A DNA stretch of 64,000 nt from Acidobacteriota bacterium (GTDB taxonomy: Bacteria > Acidobacteriota > Vicinamibacteria > Vicinamibacterales > UBA2999): positions 62,001 through 126,000 of the forward strand of contig JAKFYH010000042.1 in assembly GCA_021730945.1 (NCBI GenBank), read 5' to 3'. The notes under the pieces are model-generated. The model was not told the DNA's origin, searched no databases, and saw only the letters and a list, made by a program, of their open reading frames with translations. Within the stretch, counting starts at the first letter, position 1. Every line of letters starts with the position of its first letter. This document shows positions 1 to 8,103 of the stretch, in pieces. The position numbers and the translations under genes were made by a program.

Positions 1-1558
1 CGGGGTGAGGGCCCAGGTAGTAGAGCTCCTCGAGCGCCGGATAGCGTGATGCCCGCGCCAGGTTGAGCGCAACGACAAAGTTGTCGTTGGCCGCCTGCGG
101 CTTGAGCAGCAGGCCGGCCGATCCCGAGAACTCGGTGAAGTCGCGGGCCCGCAGGCCGCCGCCCGGCTCGTATCGTGTGTGATCGAGCCGCCCGCCAAAC
201 TGGAACGTGGCGTGAGGCGACTCCACTTCTTCATAGAAGAAACCGGCAAACGCGCGCTGGTCGACCGGCGGCGACAGCGCCTCGTCGCCAATGGCGTCGA
301 AGGCGCGGGTCATGAACCAGCCGCCGAAGCTGCCCACCAGGAAGCCCGTGCGCTTGTGCGACAGCAGCACCTCGCCCTCGACCGTGTTGTTGTGGAACGT
401 GGTTCCCACCTCGGCGCCCTGGAGTTCGGAGTGCTGATAGCGGCGCACGCCGAGCGTGGCCCGATACGACTGCAGCCAGCCCGGCAGGTTCTGGGCGCCG
501 GCGCGCACGCTGAAGGCGTGACGCTGCGGCGTGAGGCTGACCGTGCCCTCCTCCACCACGGGAATGCCGTACTTCGAATCGTCGTAACCGTAGCTGGCGC
601 CGAGATACGACCGCTCACCCGTCCATGCCGCGCCGATCTGGCCCATGGCCATGCGCGACTCGGAGTTGGTGACCTCGCCTTCTGGCGTCGTGTAATTGCC
701 GGCGCGATTGGTGGCGCCGCCGAAATGGAAAGCAAACTTGCCGTTGCCCACGTGCACATCGCCGGCGCCGCCGGCGGCGCCGGCATTACTGCCGTAGTTC
801 ATCGTGATGTTGCCCGACGCGCCCTGGGTCTTCTCACTGGGGATGGAGTCGGTGATCACGTTGACGAGGCCGCCGATCGCATTGGCGCCGTACAGCAAGG
901 TGGCCGGCCCGCGGACCACCTCGATGCGGCGGGCGGCCGCCGGATTGGTGGGCACGGAGTGATCGCCCGACTGGCTCGACAGATCGCCCATGCGCTGGCC
1001 GTCTTCGAGTACCGCCACGCGGTCGCCGTCGAGGCCGCGGATGATCGGCCGGGCCGACCCGGGCCCGAACTCCCTGATCGCCACGCCCGGCGCCTCGGAT
1101 AATGTCGCCGCCACCGTCGATTCGAGGTTCTTGGTCAGTTCCTGGCCGTCGAGCACGGTGGTCGGCTGGTACGACTCGAACTGCGGTCGCGCGTTGGGGC
1201 TGACCGACAACACCTCGGCAAAATGCAGGTCAAACTCGATCGCGAAATTCAAGGTCGTGGGCGTGGCGCCGACAGTCACTTCCGTGCGTTTGGTGCTGTA
1301 ACCCTCGGCGCGCACGCCGACGTGATACTGCCCTGGCGGAACACCGTCGAACACGTAATTCCCCGAGTCGTCCGCACGCACTTCGCGCCTGAGCTCGTCG
1401 ATCACCACGAGCGCTCCAGACATCGGCGCGTTGCTGTCGCCCTGGGTCACCTGGCCGCGCAGGGTGGTGCCGGTCTGCGCGGTGGCGGTGGCCACCGCCA
1501 ACACCGAGAACATGAGCATGCTGACACTGGCCAGCCGGATGAGGCGATGAGGGAACAT
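1..1558 (-). CDS. TonB-dependent outer-membrane receptor, 3' part outside window
   Basis: The minus-strand frame starts with ATG at 1558 and stays open to the window edge, so about 519 residues of the N-terminal part are present. It begins with a signal peptide (about residues 1-28, ending ATAQ). A carboxypeptidase-regulatory-like beta-sandwich follows (about 30-105, with motif GVPPGQYHV). Next comes a TonB plug domain with the pattern IIRGLDGDRVAVLEDGQR, SGDHS and RGPATLLYGANAIGGLVNV, then the first barrel strands. The SGDHS-containing plug resembles ZnuD-like zinc/heme receptors, but the substrate cannot be read from sequence. It should sit in the outer membrane and take up a ligand using TonB energy. 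A TAGCCT hexamer lies nine bases upstream of the start. The gene is divergent from the cytochrome c gene at 1726. Confidence 0.9.
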   Translation of the reverse strand, partial: MFPHRLIRLASVSMLMFSVLAVATATAQTGTTLRGQVTQGDSNAPMSGALVVIDELRREVRADDSGNYVFDGVPPGQYHVGVRAEGYSTKRTEVTVGATPTTLNFAIEFDLHFAEVLSVSPNARPQFESYQPTTVLDGQELTKNLESTVAATLSEAPGVAIREFGPGSARPIIRGLDGDRVAVLEDGQRMGDLSSQSGDHSVPTNPAAARRIEVVRGPATLLYGANAIGGLVNVITDSIPSEKTQGASGNITMNYGSNAGAAGGAGDVHVGNGKFAFHFGGATNRAGNYTTPEGEVTNSESRMAMGQIGAAWTGERSYLGASYGYDDSKYGIPVVEEGTVSLTPQRHAFSVRAGAQNLPGWLQSYRATLGVRRYQHSELQGAEVGTTFHNNTVEGEVLLSHKRTGFLVGSFGGWFMTRAFDAIGDEALSPPVDQRAFAGFFYEEVESPHATFQFGGRLDHTRYEPGGGLRARDFTEFSGSAGLLLKPQAANDNFVVALNLARASRYPALEELYYLGPHP

Positions 1559-1725
1559 GACCATTCAAGGCTAACCGGATGGCCATCCCACCGCTACGCT
1601 ATGCCGCCTGGCGACGGCTATGGACCGATGAATGGTCGTTTCCAGTCGATGAACGGTTGCCCCACCCGGCCGGCACCGCCCCCGACTCTGGCGATTCCAG
1701 GGGCAAATGCTGCATAGTCTTCGGC

Positions 1726-2802
1726 GTGACGTCGTTGCTGCTTGCGGCCGTGCTCGCCATCGGCGAGATCGCCACGGGGCAGGCGCGTGCCACTGAAACC
1801 GGCCCCACCACCATTCCCGAAATGTGGGGCGCCTGGTGCGCCCGCTGCCACGCCGAGGATGGCACGGGACAGGTCAGCGAACCGACCATCACCGGCGTCC
1901 CGATGGACTTCACTGATTGCGCAGTGACGACGAGGGAGCCTGACGCCGATTGGGAACGCGCGATCGCAAAAGGCGGTTCCGGCGTCGGCCTGTCGCCGGA
2001 GATGCCGGGGTTTGAAGATTCGCTGACGCCGGCGCAGATTGCCGGCTTTGTGCCGCACCTGCGCGCCTTCTGCCGGGACACCGGCTGGCCGAGCGGCAAC
2101 CTCAACTTTCCGCGGCCGATTATCACGGAGAAGGCATTCCCCGAGGACGAGTTCCTGCTGCTGCCCGCAATCAGCCACGAATCCGAACCGGCCTCGGCAT
2201 CGGCCACCAACGTTGGCCTGATTGCGGCTTACGAGCGCCGGTTCGGGCGGCGAGCGATGTACGAAGTCTCAATCCCGTTCTACAACTGGGACTTCCTGAC
2301 CTCGCGCGACTCCGAGATCGGCGACATTGCCGTTGCCCTTAAATACGTCGCCTATGCCAGCGCGACAACGCCGCGGATTGTGTCGTTCGGCCTGGAAGCC
2401 ACGCTGCCCACCGGGCGGCTCTACAAGGGGTTTGGCAAGGGCACGGTGGTCTTTGAACCGTACATCGCGGCCGGCACGATGCTGCGCAGCTGGTACGTCC
2501 AGGGGCACGGCAAGGTCGAACTGCCGGTCGATCCGCTGGTGGATCGTGCCTATCTTTACAATCTGTACGTCGGGCGCGACAGCAGCAGCGCACCCGACGC
2601 CTGGACGCTTGGCGTGGAACTGAACGGCGAGAACAAGCAGTTATGGATTACTCCGCAAATTCGCAAGGGCCTCACCGCAACCGGAGCGCTGGCCGCTTCT
2701 CTCGGTGTTTCAATTCCGGTGAAGTACCAGCGGGAGAAAGTGGTGTCATGGGTCGGCTACCTGCTATGGGAATTCCTGGAACCGCTGCGAGCCAGGAAGT
2801 AA
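1726..2802 (+). CDS. secreted monoheme cytochrome c with long C-terminal domain
   Basis: About 358 residues from the GTG at 1726. An in-frame ATG at 1579 would add 49 residues that do not look like a signal sequence, whereas the GTG start gives a hydrophobic leader ending near ATGQA. A single heme-binding CARCH motif lies about 35 residues in, within a cytochrome c-type domain that runs to about residue 130. The remaining 230 residues are rich in aromatic beta-type segments and end in EFLEPLRARK. They resemble an outer-membrane or periplasmic beta domain but match no family I can name. The 3' end lies next to the cupredoxin-like gene starting at 2835, suggesting a redox pair. A CATAGT hexamer seven bases before the GTG is a weak -10 candidate. 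Confidence 0.75.
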   Translation: MTSLLLAAVLAIGEIATGQARATETGPTTIPEMWGAWCARCHAEDGTGQVSEPTITGVPMDFTDCAVTTREPDADWERAIAKGGSGVGLSPEMPGFEDSLTPAQIAGFVPHLRAFCRDTGWPSGNLNFPRPIITEKAFPEDEFLLLPAISHESEPASASATNVGLIAAYERRFGRRAMYEVSIPFYNWDFLTSRDSEIGDIAVALKYVAYASATTPRIVSFGLEATLPTGRLYKGFGKGTVVFEPYIAAGTMLRSWYVQGHGKVELPVDPLVDRAYLYNLYVGRDSSSAPDAWTLGVELNGENKQLWITPQIRKGLTATGALAASLGVSIPVKYQREKVVSWVGYLLWEFLEPLRARK

Positions 2803-2900
2803 GTGCTGGGTTGCTTGGGGGCTCAGGTGCTCAGGTGCTTCGGTGCTTGGGTGCTGTTGTGCTCGGTGCTCAGGTGCTTGGTGCTCAGGCGCCCGGTGCT
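2803..2900 (+). repeat. GGTGCT-type low-complexity repeat (family A, copy 1)
   Basis: Imperfect iterations of GGTGCTCA/GGTGCTT begin directly after the cytochrome stop codon and continue into the first 20 codons of the cupredoxin gene. The same word pattern recurs at 25139-25165 and on the minus strand at 56411-56444. Confidence 0.85.
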
Positions 2901-3503
2901 CCGACCGGACGCGTCACGGGCACCATCACCACTTCGGCCGTGGGCCTGGCGCCCATGCGCGTGACGATTGATCCGAAGGTGTGCGGCCAGCAGTTGCCCG
3001 ACCACGCCATCGTTGTGGATGGCCAGGGTCACCTGGCCAATGCCGTGGTGGTGCTGACGGGAGTGAAACGCCAGGCGGCAGCGGAGGCGACCATCACCAA
3101 CGACCGGTGCGCCTTCGTCCCGCGGGTGCAGATCGTGCGTCCCAACGCCGCTGTGAAGACAACCAGCAAGGACCCGGTCCTGCACACCACGAGCGCGCAG
3201 ACCGCGAACGGGCGCACGCTGTTCAATGTCGCCTTGCCGATTGCCGGATTGACGGTGACCAAGGCGGTCGGCGGGACGGGCACCGTGCGTGTGAGTTGCA
3301 ACACGCATCCCTGGATGCGGGCCTGGCTGGTCGTGACCGATGAGGCGGCCGCAATCAGCGGCGCGGATGGCCGCTTTGCCATCGACGGCGTGCCGCCGGG
3401 CAGCTACGACCTGCGCATCTGGCACGAATCGCTGACGAGCGCGCCGCAGAAGGTCACGGTCACCGCCGGCAAGGCGACTGAGGTCAGCGTGCGGATGAAG
3501 TGA
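2835..3503 (+). CDS. secreted cupredoxin-like protein with carboxypeptidase-regulatory-like domain
   Basis: About 222 residues from the GTG at 2835. The frame is open further upstream to 2643, but that would overlap the cytochrome gene. From the GTG the first 20 residues form a signal-like sequence (VLRC, then two VLGAQ units, then APG) encoded by a GGTGCT repeat. The middle region has a cupredoxin-like pattern: LHTTS, then SCNTHPWM, where Cys, His and Met fall at the spacing used by blue copper sites. The C-terminal 70 residues are a carboxypeptidase-regulatory-like fold (GVPPGSYDLRIWHE). The likely role is a periplasmic or surface electron carrier working with the adjacent cytochrome c. The copper assignment is inference. 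The exact start is uncertain because the 5' end is repeat. Confidence 0.7.
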   Translation: MLRCLGAVVLGAQVLGAQAPGAPTGRVTGTITTSAVGLAPMRVTIDPKVCGQQLPDHAIVVDGQGHLANAVVVLTGVKRQAAAEATITNDRCAFVPRVQIVRPNAAVKTTSKDPVLHTTSAQTANGRTLFNVALPIAGLTVTKAVGGTGTVRVSCNTHPWMRAWLVVTDEAAAISGADGRFAIDGVPPGSYDLRIWHESLTSAPQKVTVTAGKATEVSVRMK

Positions 3504-3532
3504 CGCGACCCGCCATACCCGACCTACCTGCC

Positions 3533-4798
3533 CTACTTAATCGCCACCAACGCCTCGTCCGTGCGCCAGTACCAAGTGCCGTCCACCAAGGCCGGCGAGG
3601 CCAGCGTCCGGGCACCAAGTTCGTTCACGTGCAGCAGGTTGAACTTCCGGCCCGCCTGGACCACGAAAGTCTGTCCCTCGTCGTTGGTGAAGAAGATCTT
3701 GCCGTTGACGTGCACCGGCGAGGCCGAGAACCCTTCGCGCTGGGCCACGCCGAGGCGTTCCTGGTAAACCAGCGCGCCGGTGGCTGCCTCGTACACGGTG
3801 AGGATGCTCTGCATGTCGTTGATCAGGTAGAGCAGATCGCCGACGACGATTCCAGACGGGACGAACGGGGACCCCTTGGGCGAACTCCACGCCACGTGCG
3901 TGGCGGTGACATCGCCGCTGCCGCCGGGCCGGATGGCCATGGTCGGACCGGCGCGGCCCGACGATGCGAACACCAGGCCGTGAGCAACGACCGGCGTCGG
4001 GATGACCTCGAACGTCATGCCGCGGACGCTCCACAATTCCTTGCCCGAGTCCGGGTGGTACGCCGCCACGCGCCGCTGGCTGCTCACCACCAACTCGTCG
4101 CGCTCACCGGTGTTGATCACGACGGCGGTGCCCCACCCAACTGTTTCGCTGCGCGGCGTCTCCCACAGCGTCTTGCCGGTCTTCTTGTCGAACGCGCCGA
4201 CAAACGCGCGCTGGCCCGGCGCGGGATTGGCGTCCTGGTAGATGAAGACGCGATCCTTGTAGAGCACCGGCGACCCGGCCGGCCCATGGTAGTTGTCGAT
4301 GATGCCGAACTTGCGGTGCCACACGATCTTGCCGCTGAAGTCGAAGGCCACCAGGCCATGGCGGCCGAACGAGGCGTAGACCAGCTCGCCATCGGTTGTC
4401 GCAGTGGCCGAGGCGTAGCCGTTCTTCTCGTGAGGGTACTCGACACCAGTCTGCGGAATGTCGGTCTCCCACAACTTCGCGCCGTCCTTGCGGGAGAAGG
4501 CGAGCATCGACAGGCGCTGTCCCCGATCGTGGCTGGTGGTGAGGAAGATGCGGTCGCCCCACACAACAGGCGATGAATTGCCGCGGCCGGGGACGGCGAT
4601 TTTCCACTGAACACCGATGGCGGGTCCCCAGCGGTCGACATAAGGTCCAGCTGGCACCAGGCCCTGCCCGGAGGGACCCCGCCAGCGCGTCCAGTACTTG
4701 GCGCCCTCGCCAGTGACCTCGACCAGGCGAACATCGGCCGGGGCCGCCGAGAGAGCCACCGCCACAGCGCTCAAGCTCAGCCAGAGAACGAGCTTCAT
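3533..4798 (-). CDS. secreted PQQ-like beta-propeller protein
   Basis: 421 residues. A signal peptide (1-19, ending LSAAPA) is followed by about seven to eight blades typical of PQQ-binding-like/quinoprotein propellers, as in BamB and alcohol-dehydrogenase-like proteins. Typical segments include SSPVVWGDRIFLTT, DGAKLWETDI, GSPVLYKDRVFIY, KTGKTLWE and ASPALVDGTWYWR. There is no heme domain and none of the catalytic features of a PQQ dehydrogenase, so a binding or scaffold role in the periplasm is more likely than catalysis. Convergent with the cupredoxin gene. A TAGGAT hexamer ends six bases before the ATG, predicting a leaderless message. Confidence 0.9.
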   Translation of the reverse strand: MKLVLWLSLSAVAVALSAAPADVRLVEVTGEGAKYWTRWRGPSGQGLVPAGPYVDRWGPAIGVQWKIAVPGRGNSSPVVWGDRIFLTTSHDRGQRLSMLAFSRKDGAKLWETDIPQTGVEYPHEKNGYASATATTDGELVYASFGRHGLVAFDFSGKIVWHRKFGIIDNYHGPAGSPVLYKDRVFIYQDANPAPGQRAFVGAFDKKTGKTLWETPRSETVGWGTAVVINTGERDELVVSSQRRVAAYHPDSGKELWSVRGMTFEVIPTPVVAHGLVFASSGRAGPTMAIRPGGSGDVTATHVAWSSPKGSPFVPSGIVVGDLLYLINDMQSILTVYEAATGALVYQERLGVAQREGFSASPVHVNGKIFFTNDEGQTFVVQAGRKFNLLHVNELGARTLASPALVDGTWYWRTDEALVAIK

Positions 4799-4804
4799 GC
4801 CCCC

Positions 4805-4810
4805 ATCCTA
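4805..4810 (-). promoter_or_regulatory. -10 element TAGGAT, leaderless type
   Basis: Reads TAGGAT on the minus strand, with six bases before the ATG at 4798. This spacing places the predicted transcription start at the start codon. Confidence 0.5.
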
Positions 4811-4870
4811 AACGCGGATGGGCCATTTCCCGCCAGGTGGCCAAGGCCAGTAGAATGGGACGCCCTTTTG

Positions 4871-5108
4871 CAGAGCCACCGATGACACGGAAATCAACCT
4901 CAGGGCCACAGATGCCGCAGATTGCGCAGAATTAAAGAAGGAAAGCCCAATGCTCAGGTCCCTACGAAAAGTCCTTGTTTCTGTGTTATCTGCGTCATCT
5001 GCGGCCCTGGTGATCTCTGCGTCATCTGCGGCCCTGGTGATCTCTGCGTCATCTGTGGCCCTGGTGATCTCTGCGTCATCCATGGCCCTGCCGATATCGG
5101 CGTCATCA
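4871..5108. repeat. CAGATGACGCAGAT-type repeat in inverted arrangement (family B, copy 1)
   Basis: Two parts. In 4871-4935 the words GGGCCACAGATG and CCGCAGATTGCGCAGA read in one orientation. In 4984-5105 about four tandem 27-bp units read the complementary way (CTCTGCGTCATCTGCGG then CCCTGGTGAT). The 27-bp period equals nine codons, and the array lies in frame at the start of the TolB-like gene. The two parts can pair around the ribosome binding site and start codon at 4950. Confidence 0.85.
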
Positions 5109-6176
5109 GCGTCCTCTGGGTCACAATCGGCGTTGTCTGAGTCGACGTTCCTGAGCCGCGTGCGCCGGCTGACGGTGGACGGCAAGCGCGCGGGCGAGGG
5201 CTACTGGTCGCCCGACGGCAAGCGCCTGGTGTTCCAGAGCGAGCGCGACCCGGCCAACCCGTTCTACCAGATCTTCGTGCTCGACTTCGCCACCGGCGAC
5301 ACCAAGCGCATCTCGCCTGGCGTCGGCAAGACCACCTGCGCGTTTTTTCGCCCGGGCAGCAGCGAGATCATGTTCGGCTCGACCCACCTCGATCCGAAGT
5401 CGAAGCAGTACCAGGACGAGGAACTCGCGTTTCGCGCCTCGGGCAAGGAGCGGCGCTACGCCTGGGACTACGACCCGGAAATGGATATCTTCGCCGTCGA
5501 CGAAAAGACCGGCACCACGAAGCGGCTGACCACGGCCAGGGGCTACGACGCCGAGGGCGGTTACTCACCCGACGGCCAGTGGATTGTGTTCTCGTCGATG
5601 CGCGATGCCTATAACCGCACGCTCTCGGCGGCGGAGCAGAAGCAGCTCGAACTCGACGCGTCGTACTTCGCCGAGGTCTACATCATGAAGGCCGATGGCA
5701 GCGGCCAGACCCGCCTCACCGACTGGCCGGGCTACGACGGCGGCACCTTCTTCACCAAGGACGGCAAGATTGTCTGGCGTCACTTCGAGGAGAACGGGCT
5801 GGTCGCCAACGTCTGGACGATGAACCCGGATGGCAGCGACAAGAAGCAGCTCACCGATTTCGGCGCCATGAGCTGGGCGCCTTACGAACATCCTTCGGGT
5901 GAGTACTTCGTGTTTGCGTCGAACAAGCTGGGCTTCGAGAACTTCGAAGTGTTCATGGTGGACAAGGCCGGCGCCAAGGAACCGGTGCGCATCACCTACA
6001 CCGCCGGCTTCGACGGTTTGCCGGTGCCGTCGCCGGATGGCACCCAGATGGCGTTCACCTCGGCCCGCGGCGGTGGCGCCGGGTCGGCCGGTCAAATCTA
6101 CCTGGCGCAGTGGAATCACGAGGCCGCCATGGCGGCGCTCAAGGCGGCAGGTCCGCGTCAGACTCCGAAACGTTAG
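4950..6176 (+). CDS. TolB-like WD40/PD40 beta-propeller secreted protein
   Basis: 408 residues. The AAGGAAAG ribosome binding site sits just upstream of the ATG. Residues 1-60 form an export-like hydrophobic stretch made mostly of a nine-residue repeat (ISASSAALV and variants) encoded by the 27-bp DNA repeat. From about residue 70 there are six PD40/TolB-type blades, recognisable by GYWSPDGKRLVF, GGYSPDGQWIVF, MKADGSGQTRLT, MNPDGSDKKQLT and PSPDGTQMAFTS. Such propellers usually act in the periplasm as binding modules. There is no catalytic domain. It is followed closely by an M28 peptidase and may be co-transcribed with it. Confidence 0.88.
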   Translation: MLRSLRKVLVSVLSASSAALVISASSAALVISASSVALVISASSMALPISASSASSGSQSALSESTFLSRVRRLTVDGKRAGEGYWSPDGKRLVFQSERDPANPFYQIFVLDFATGDTKRISPGVGKTTCAFFRPGSSEIMFGSTHLDPKSKQYQDEELAFRASGKERRYAWDYDPEMDIFAVDEKTGTTKRLTTARGYDAEGGYSPDGQWIVFSSMRDAYNRTLSAAEQKQLELDASYFAEVYIMKADGSGQTRLTDWPGYDGGTFFTKDGKIVWRHFEENGLVANVWTMNPDGSDKKQLTDFGAMSWAPYEHPSGEYFVFASNKLGFENFEVFMVDKAGAKEPVRITYTAGFDGLPVPSPDGTQMAFTSARGGGAGSAGQIYLAQWNHEAAMAALKAAGPRQTPKR

Positions 6177-6221
6177 CCACCGAAGGACACAGGGGACGCC
6201 GAGTTCTCTTTTTTATTGAAC

Positions 6222-8045
6222 ATGACAAACACCAAACACGTCGTCGTCGCGATGGCCGCCGCGTGCCTCGTCGCCAGCACGCCAGTTTTTTCTCAAACCG
6301 CGACGTCGTCGCGGACCAGGACGCACGTCGAGACGCTCGCGTCCGACAAGTTTGAGGGCCGCCTCACCGGCTCGCCGGGCGAGAAGCTCGCCGCCGACTA
6401 CATCATCAGCGAGCTGAAGCGCATGGGCGCCCGGCCGCTGCCGGGCCTGACCGACTTCCGCCTGCCTTTCACCTTCACAGCCGGATCGAAGGACGGCGGC
6501 ACGACGTTGGCGATCACCAAAGCCGGATCGGCGCCGCAGCTGTTCTCCGGCGCAACCACGGTCCAGGCGCTGTCGTTCTCGGATTCAGCCGAGACGTCGG
6601 GCGCCATCGTGATGGCCGGTTACGGCCTGGTGGTTCCGGAGTCGCAGAACTTCGGCTACGACAGCTATGCCGGGCTCGACGTGAAGGACAAGATTGTCGT
6701 GGTCTTTCGCTACTTCCCCGAGGATGCCGATCAGCAGACGCGCGCGATTCTTGCCCGCTACGCCGACCTGCGCTACAAGGCGCAGGCCGCGCGCCAGCGC
6801 GGCGCCAAGGGCATGCTGGTGGTGACCGGGCCGCGCTCGCCCAACGCCGGCGCGGTGGTGCCCATGAGTTTTGATACCGCGATTGCCGGCTCCGGTTTGG
6901 TCGCGGCCAGCATCAGCAGTGAGGCGTTCGCCCCGATCATGGCCGCGTCGGGCAAGTCGCTCGAGGCGGTACAGAAGGAGTTCGACAGCGGCAACCCCCA
7001 CGTCGCCGGGTTCGCGATCCCCGACGTCACCGTGACGCTGAAAGCCAACGTCATTCGCCAGCAACAGACCGGGAATAACGTGGTCGGCTACCTGCCGGCC
7101 ACGGCCCCCCTGACCGGCGTCAACAAGCCCTGGGTGGCAGTGGGCGCGCACTACGATCACCTGGGCCGTGGCACGACCGGCGGGTCGCTGGCGGGCAAGG
7201 ACGAAGCCAACCAGATTCATCACGGCGCCGATGACAACGCCTCGGGATCGGCCACGGTGCTGGCGATCGGCGACGCGTTCAGCCAGCAGCCGCGCAAGCG
7301 ACACCTGCTGCTGGCGTTCTGGTCGGGCGAAGAGCTGGGCTTGCTTGGGTCGAATGCGTTTGTCACCAAGCCGCCATTTCCGCTTGAGCAGATGTCGGCC
7401 TACCTGAACTTCGACATGGTGGGCCGCGTGGCCGGCAACAAGCTGACGGTGCAGGCCACCGGCACGAGCGCGATGTGGCCGCGGTTGCTCGAGCAGGCCA
7501 ACATCGCGGCCGGGTTCGACCTGGTGTTGCAGGAGGATCCGTACCAGCCGACCGATGTTGGCAGCTTCAATACCGCCAGCGTGGCCTGCCTGACGTTCTT
7601 TACCGGCGCGCACCAGGAGTACCACAAGCCCAGCGACACCGCCGACAAGATCAACTACGAAGACCTGGTGCGGGTGGGTGAACTGGCCTCCGGCGTGGTC
7701 AGGCGGCTGATGGACTCGGCCGACGTGCCGCAGTTCACCAAGGTTGAGCAGAAGACCGAAACCGGCGGCCGCGCCGGTCTGCGCCTGTTCACCGGCACCA
7801 TTCCCGACTACGCGTCGGATGTGAAGGGCCTGCTGCTGGGCGGCGTGATCGGCGGCGGGCCGGCCGAGCAGGCCGGACTGGCCAAGGGCGACGTCATCAT
7901 CGAGATTGCCGGCCAGTCGATTACCAACATCTACGACTACACCTACGCCCTGGAGCTGCTGAAGATCGGCGAGCCGGCGAAAGTGGTCTACATGCGCGGC
8001 AGCGACAAGCGCGAGACCACCCTGACGCCGTCGGCGCGGAAGTAA
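6222..8045 (+). CDS. secreted M28 zinc aminopeptidase with PA and PDZ domains
   Basis: 607 residues from the ATG at 6222; an in-frame TTG two codons upstream is less likely. A signal peptide (1-25, ending PVFSQ) precedes an M28 core interrupted by a protease-associated insertion at about 120-240. Zinc ligands fit the family: HYDHLG near residue 310, GADDNASG with the bridging Asp, SGEELGLLGS with the catalytic Glu, NFDMVGR, and a late His in EYHKPSDT. A C-terminal PDZ domain (about 515-600, GGVIGGGPAEQAGLAKGD) could bind substrate or partners. The expected role is removal of N-terminal residues from extracellular or periplasmic peptides. Confidence 0.93.
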   Translation: MTNTKHVVVAMAAACLVASTPVFSQTATSSRTRTHVETLASDKFEGRLTGSPGEKLAADYIISELKRMGARPLPGLTDFRLPFTFTAGSKDGGTTLAITKAGSAPQLFSGATTVQALSFSDSAETSGAIVMAGYGLVVPESQNFGYDSYAGLDVKDKIVVVFRYFPEDADQQTRAILARYADLRYKAQAARQRGAKGMLVVTGPRSPNAGAVVPMSFDTAIAGSGLVAASISSEAFAPIMAASGKSLEAVQKEFDSGNPHVAGFAIPDVTVTLKANVIRQQQTGNNVVGYLPATAPLTGVNKPWVAVGAHYDHLGRGTTGGSLAGKDEANQIHHGADDNASGSATVLAIGDAFSQQPRKRHLLLAFWSGEELGLLGSNAFVTKPPFPLEQMSAYLNFDMVGRVAGNKLTVQATGTSAMWPRLLEQANIAAGFDLVLQEDPYQPTDVGSFNTASVACLTFFTGAHQEYHKPSDTADKINYEDLVRVGELASGVVRRLMDSADVPQFTKVEQKTETGGRAGLRLFTGTIPDYASDVKGLLLGGVIGGGPAEQAGLAKGDVIIEIAGQSITNIYDYTYALELLKIGEPAKVVYMRGSDKRETTLTPSARK

Positions 8046-8103
8046 CGGTGTCTGACACCGTTCCAGGCATGGATCGCAGTTTTTGGAACGGTGTCTGACA
8101 CCG
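8046..8103. repeat. paired GGTGTCTGACACC palindromes (family G)
   Basis: CGGTGTCTGACACCG occurs at 8046-8060 and again at 8089-8103. The first is followed by TTCC and the second preceded by GGAA, so the pair forms a 19-bp inverted repeat around a 24-bp centre. Each copy is itself a palindrome apart from its middle base. The second copy contains the GTG start codon of the Rieske gene. Confidence 0.85.

Noticed and set aside
2643-2834. 64 extra N-terminal residues for the cupredoxin-like gene
   Set aside because: The extension overlaps the cytochrome gene and contains no signal sequence, whereas the GTG at 2835 gives a good leader.
4984-5105. CRISPR or minisatellite-type regulatory array
   Set aside because: Units of 27 bp have no unique spacers, and they encode the leader of a TolB-like protein.
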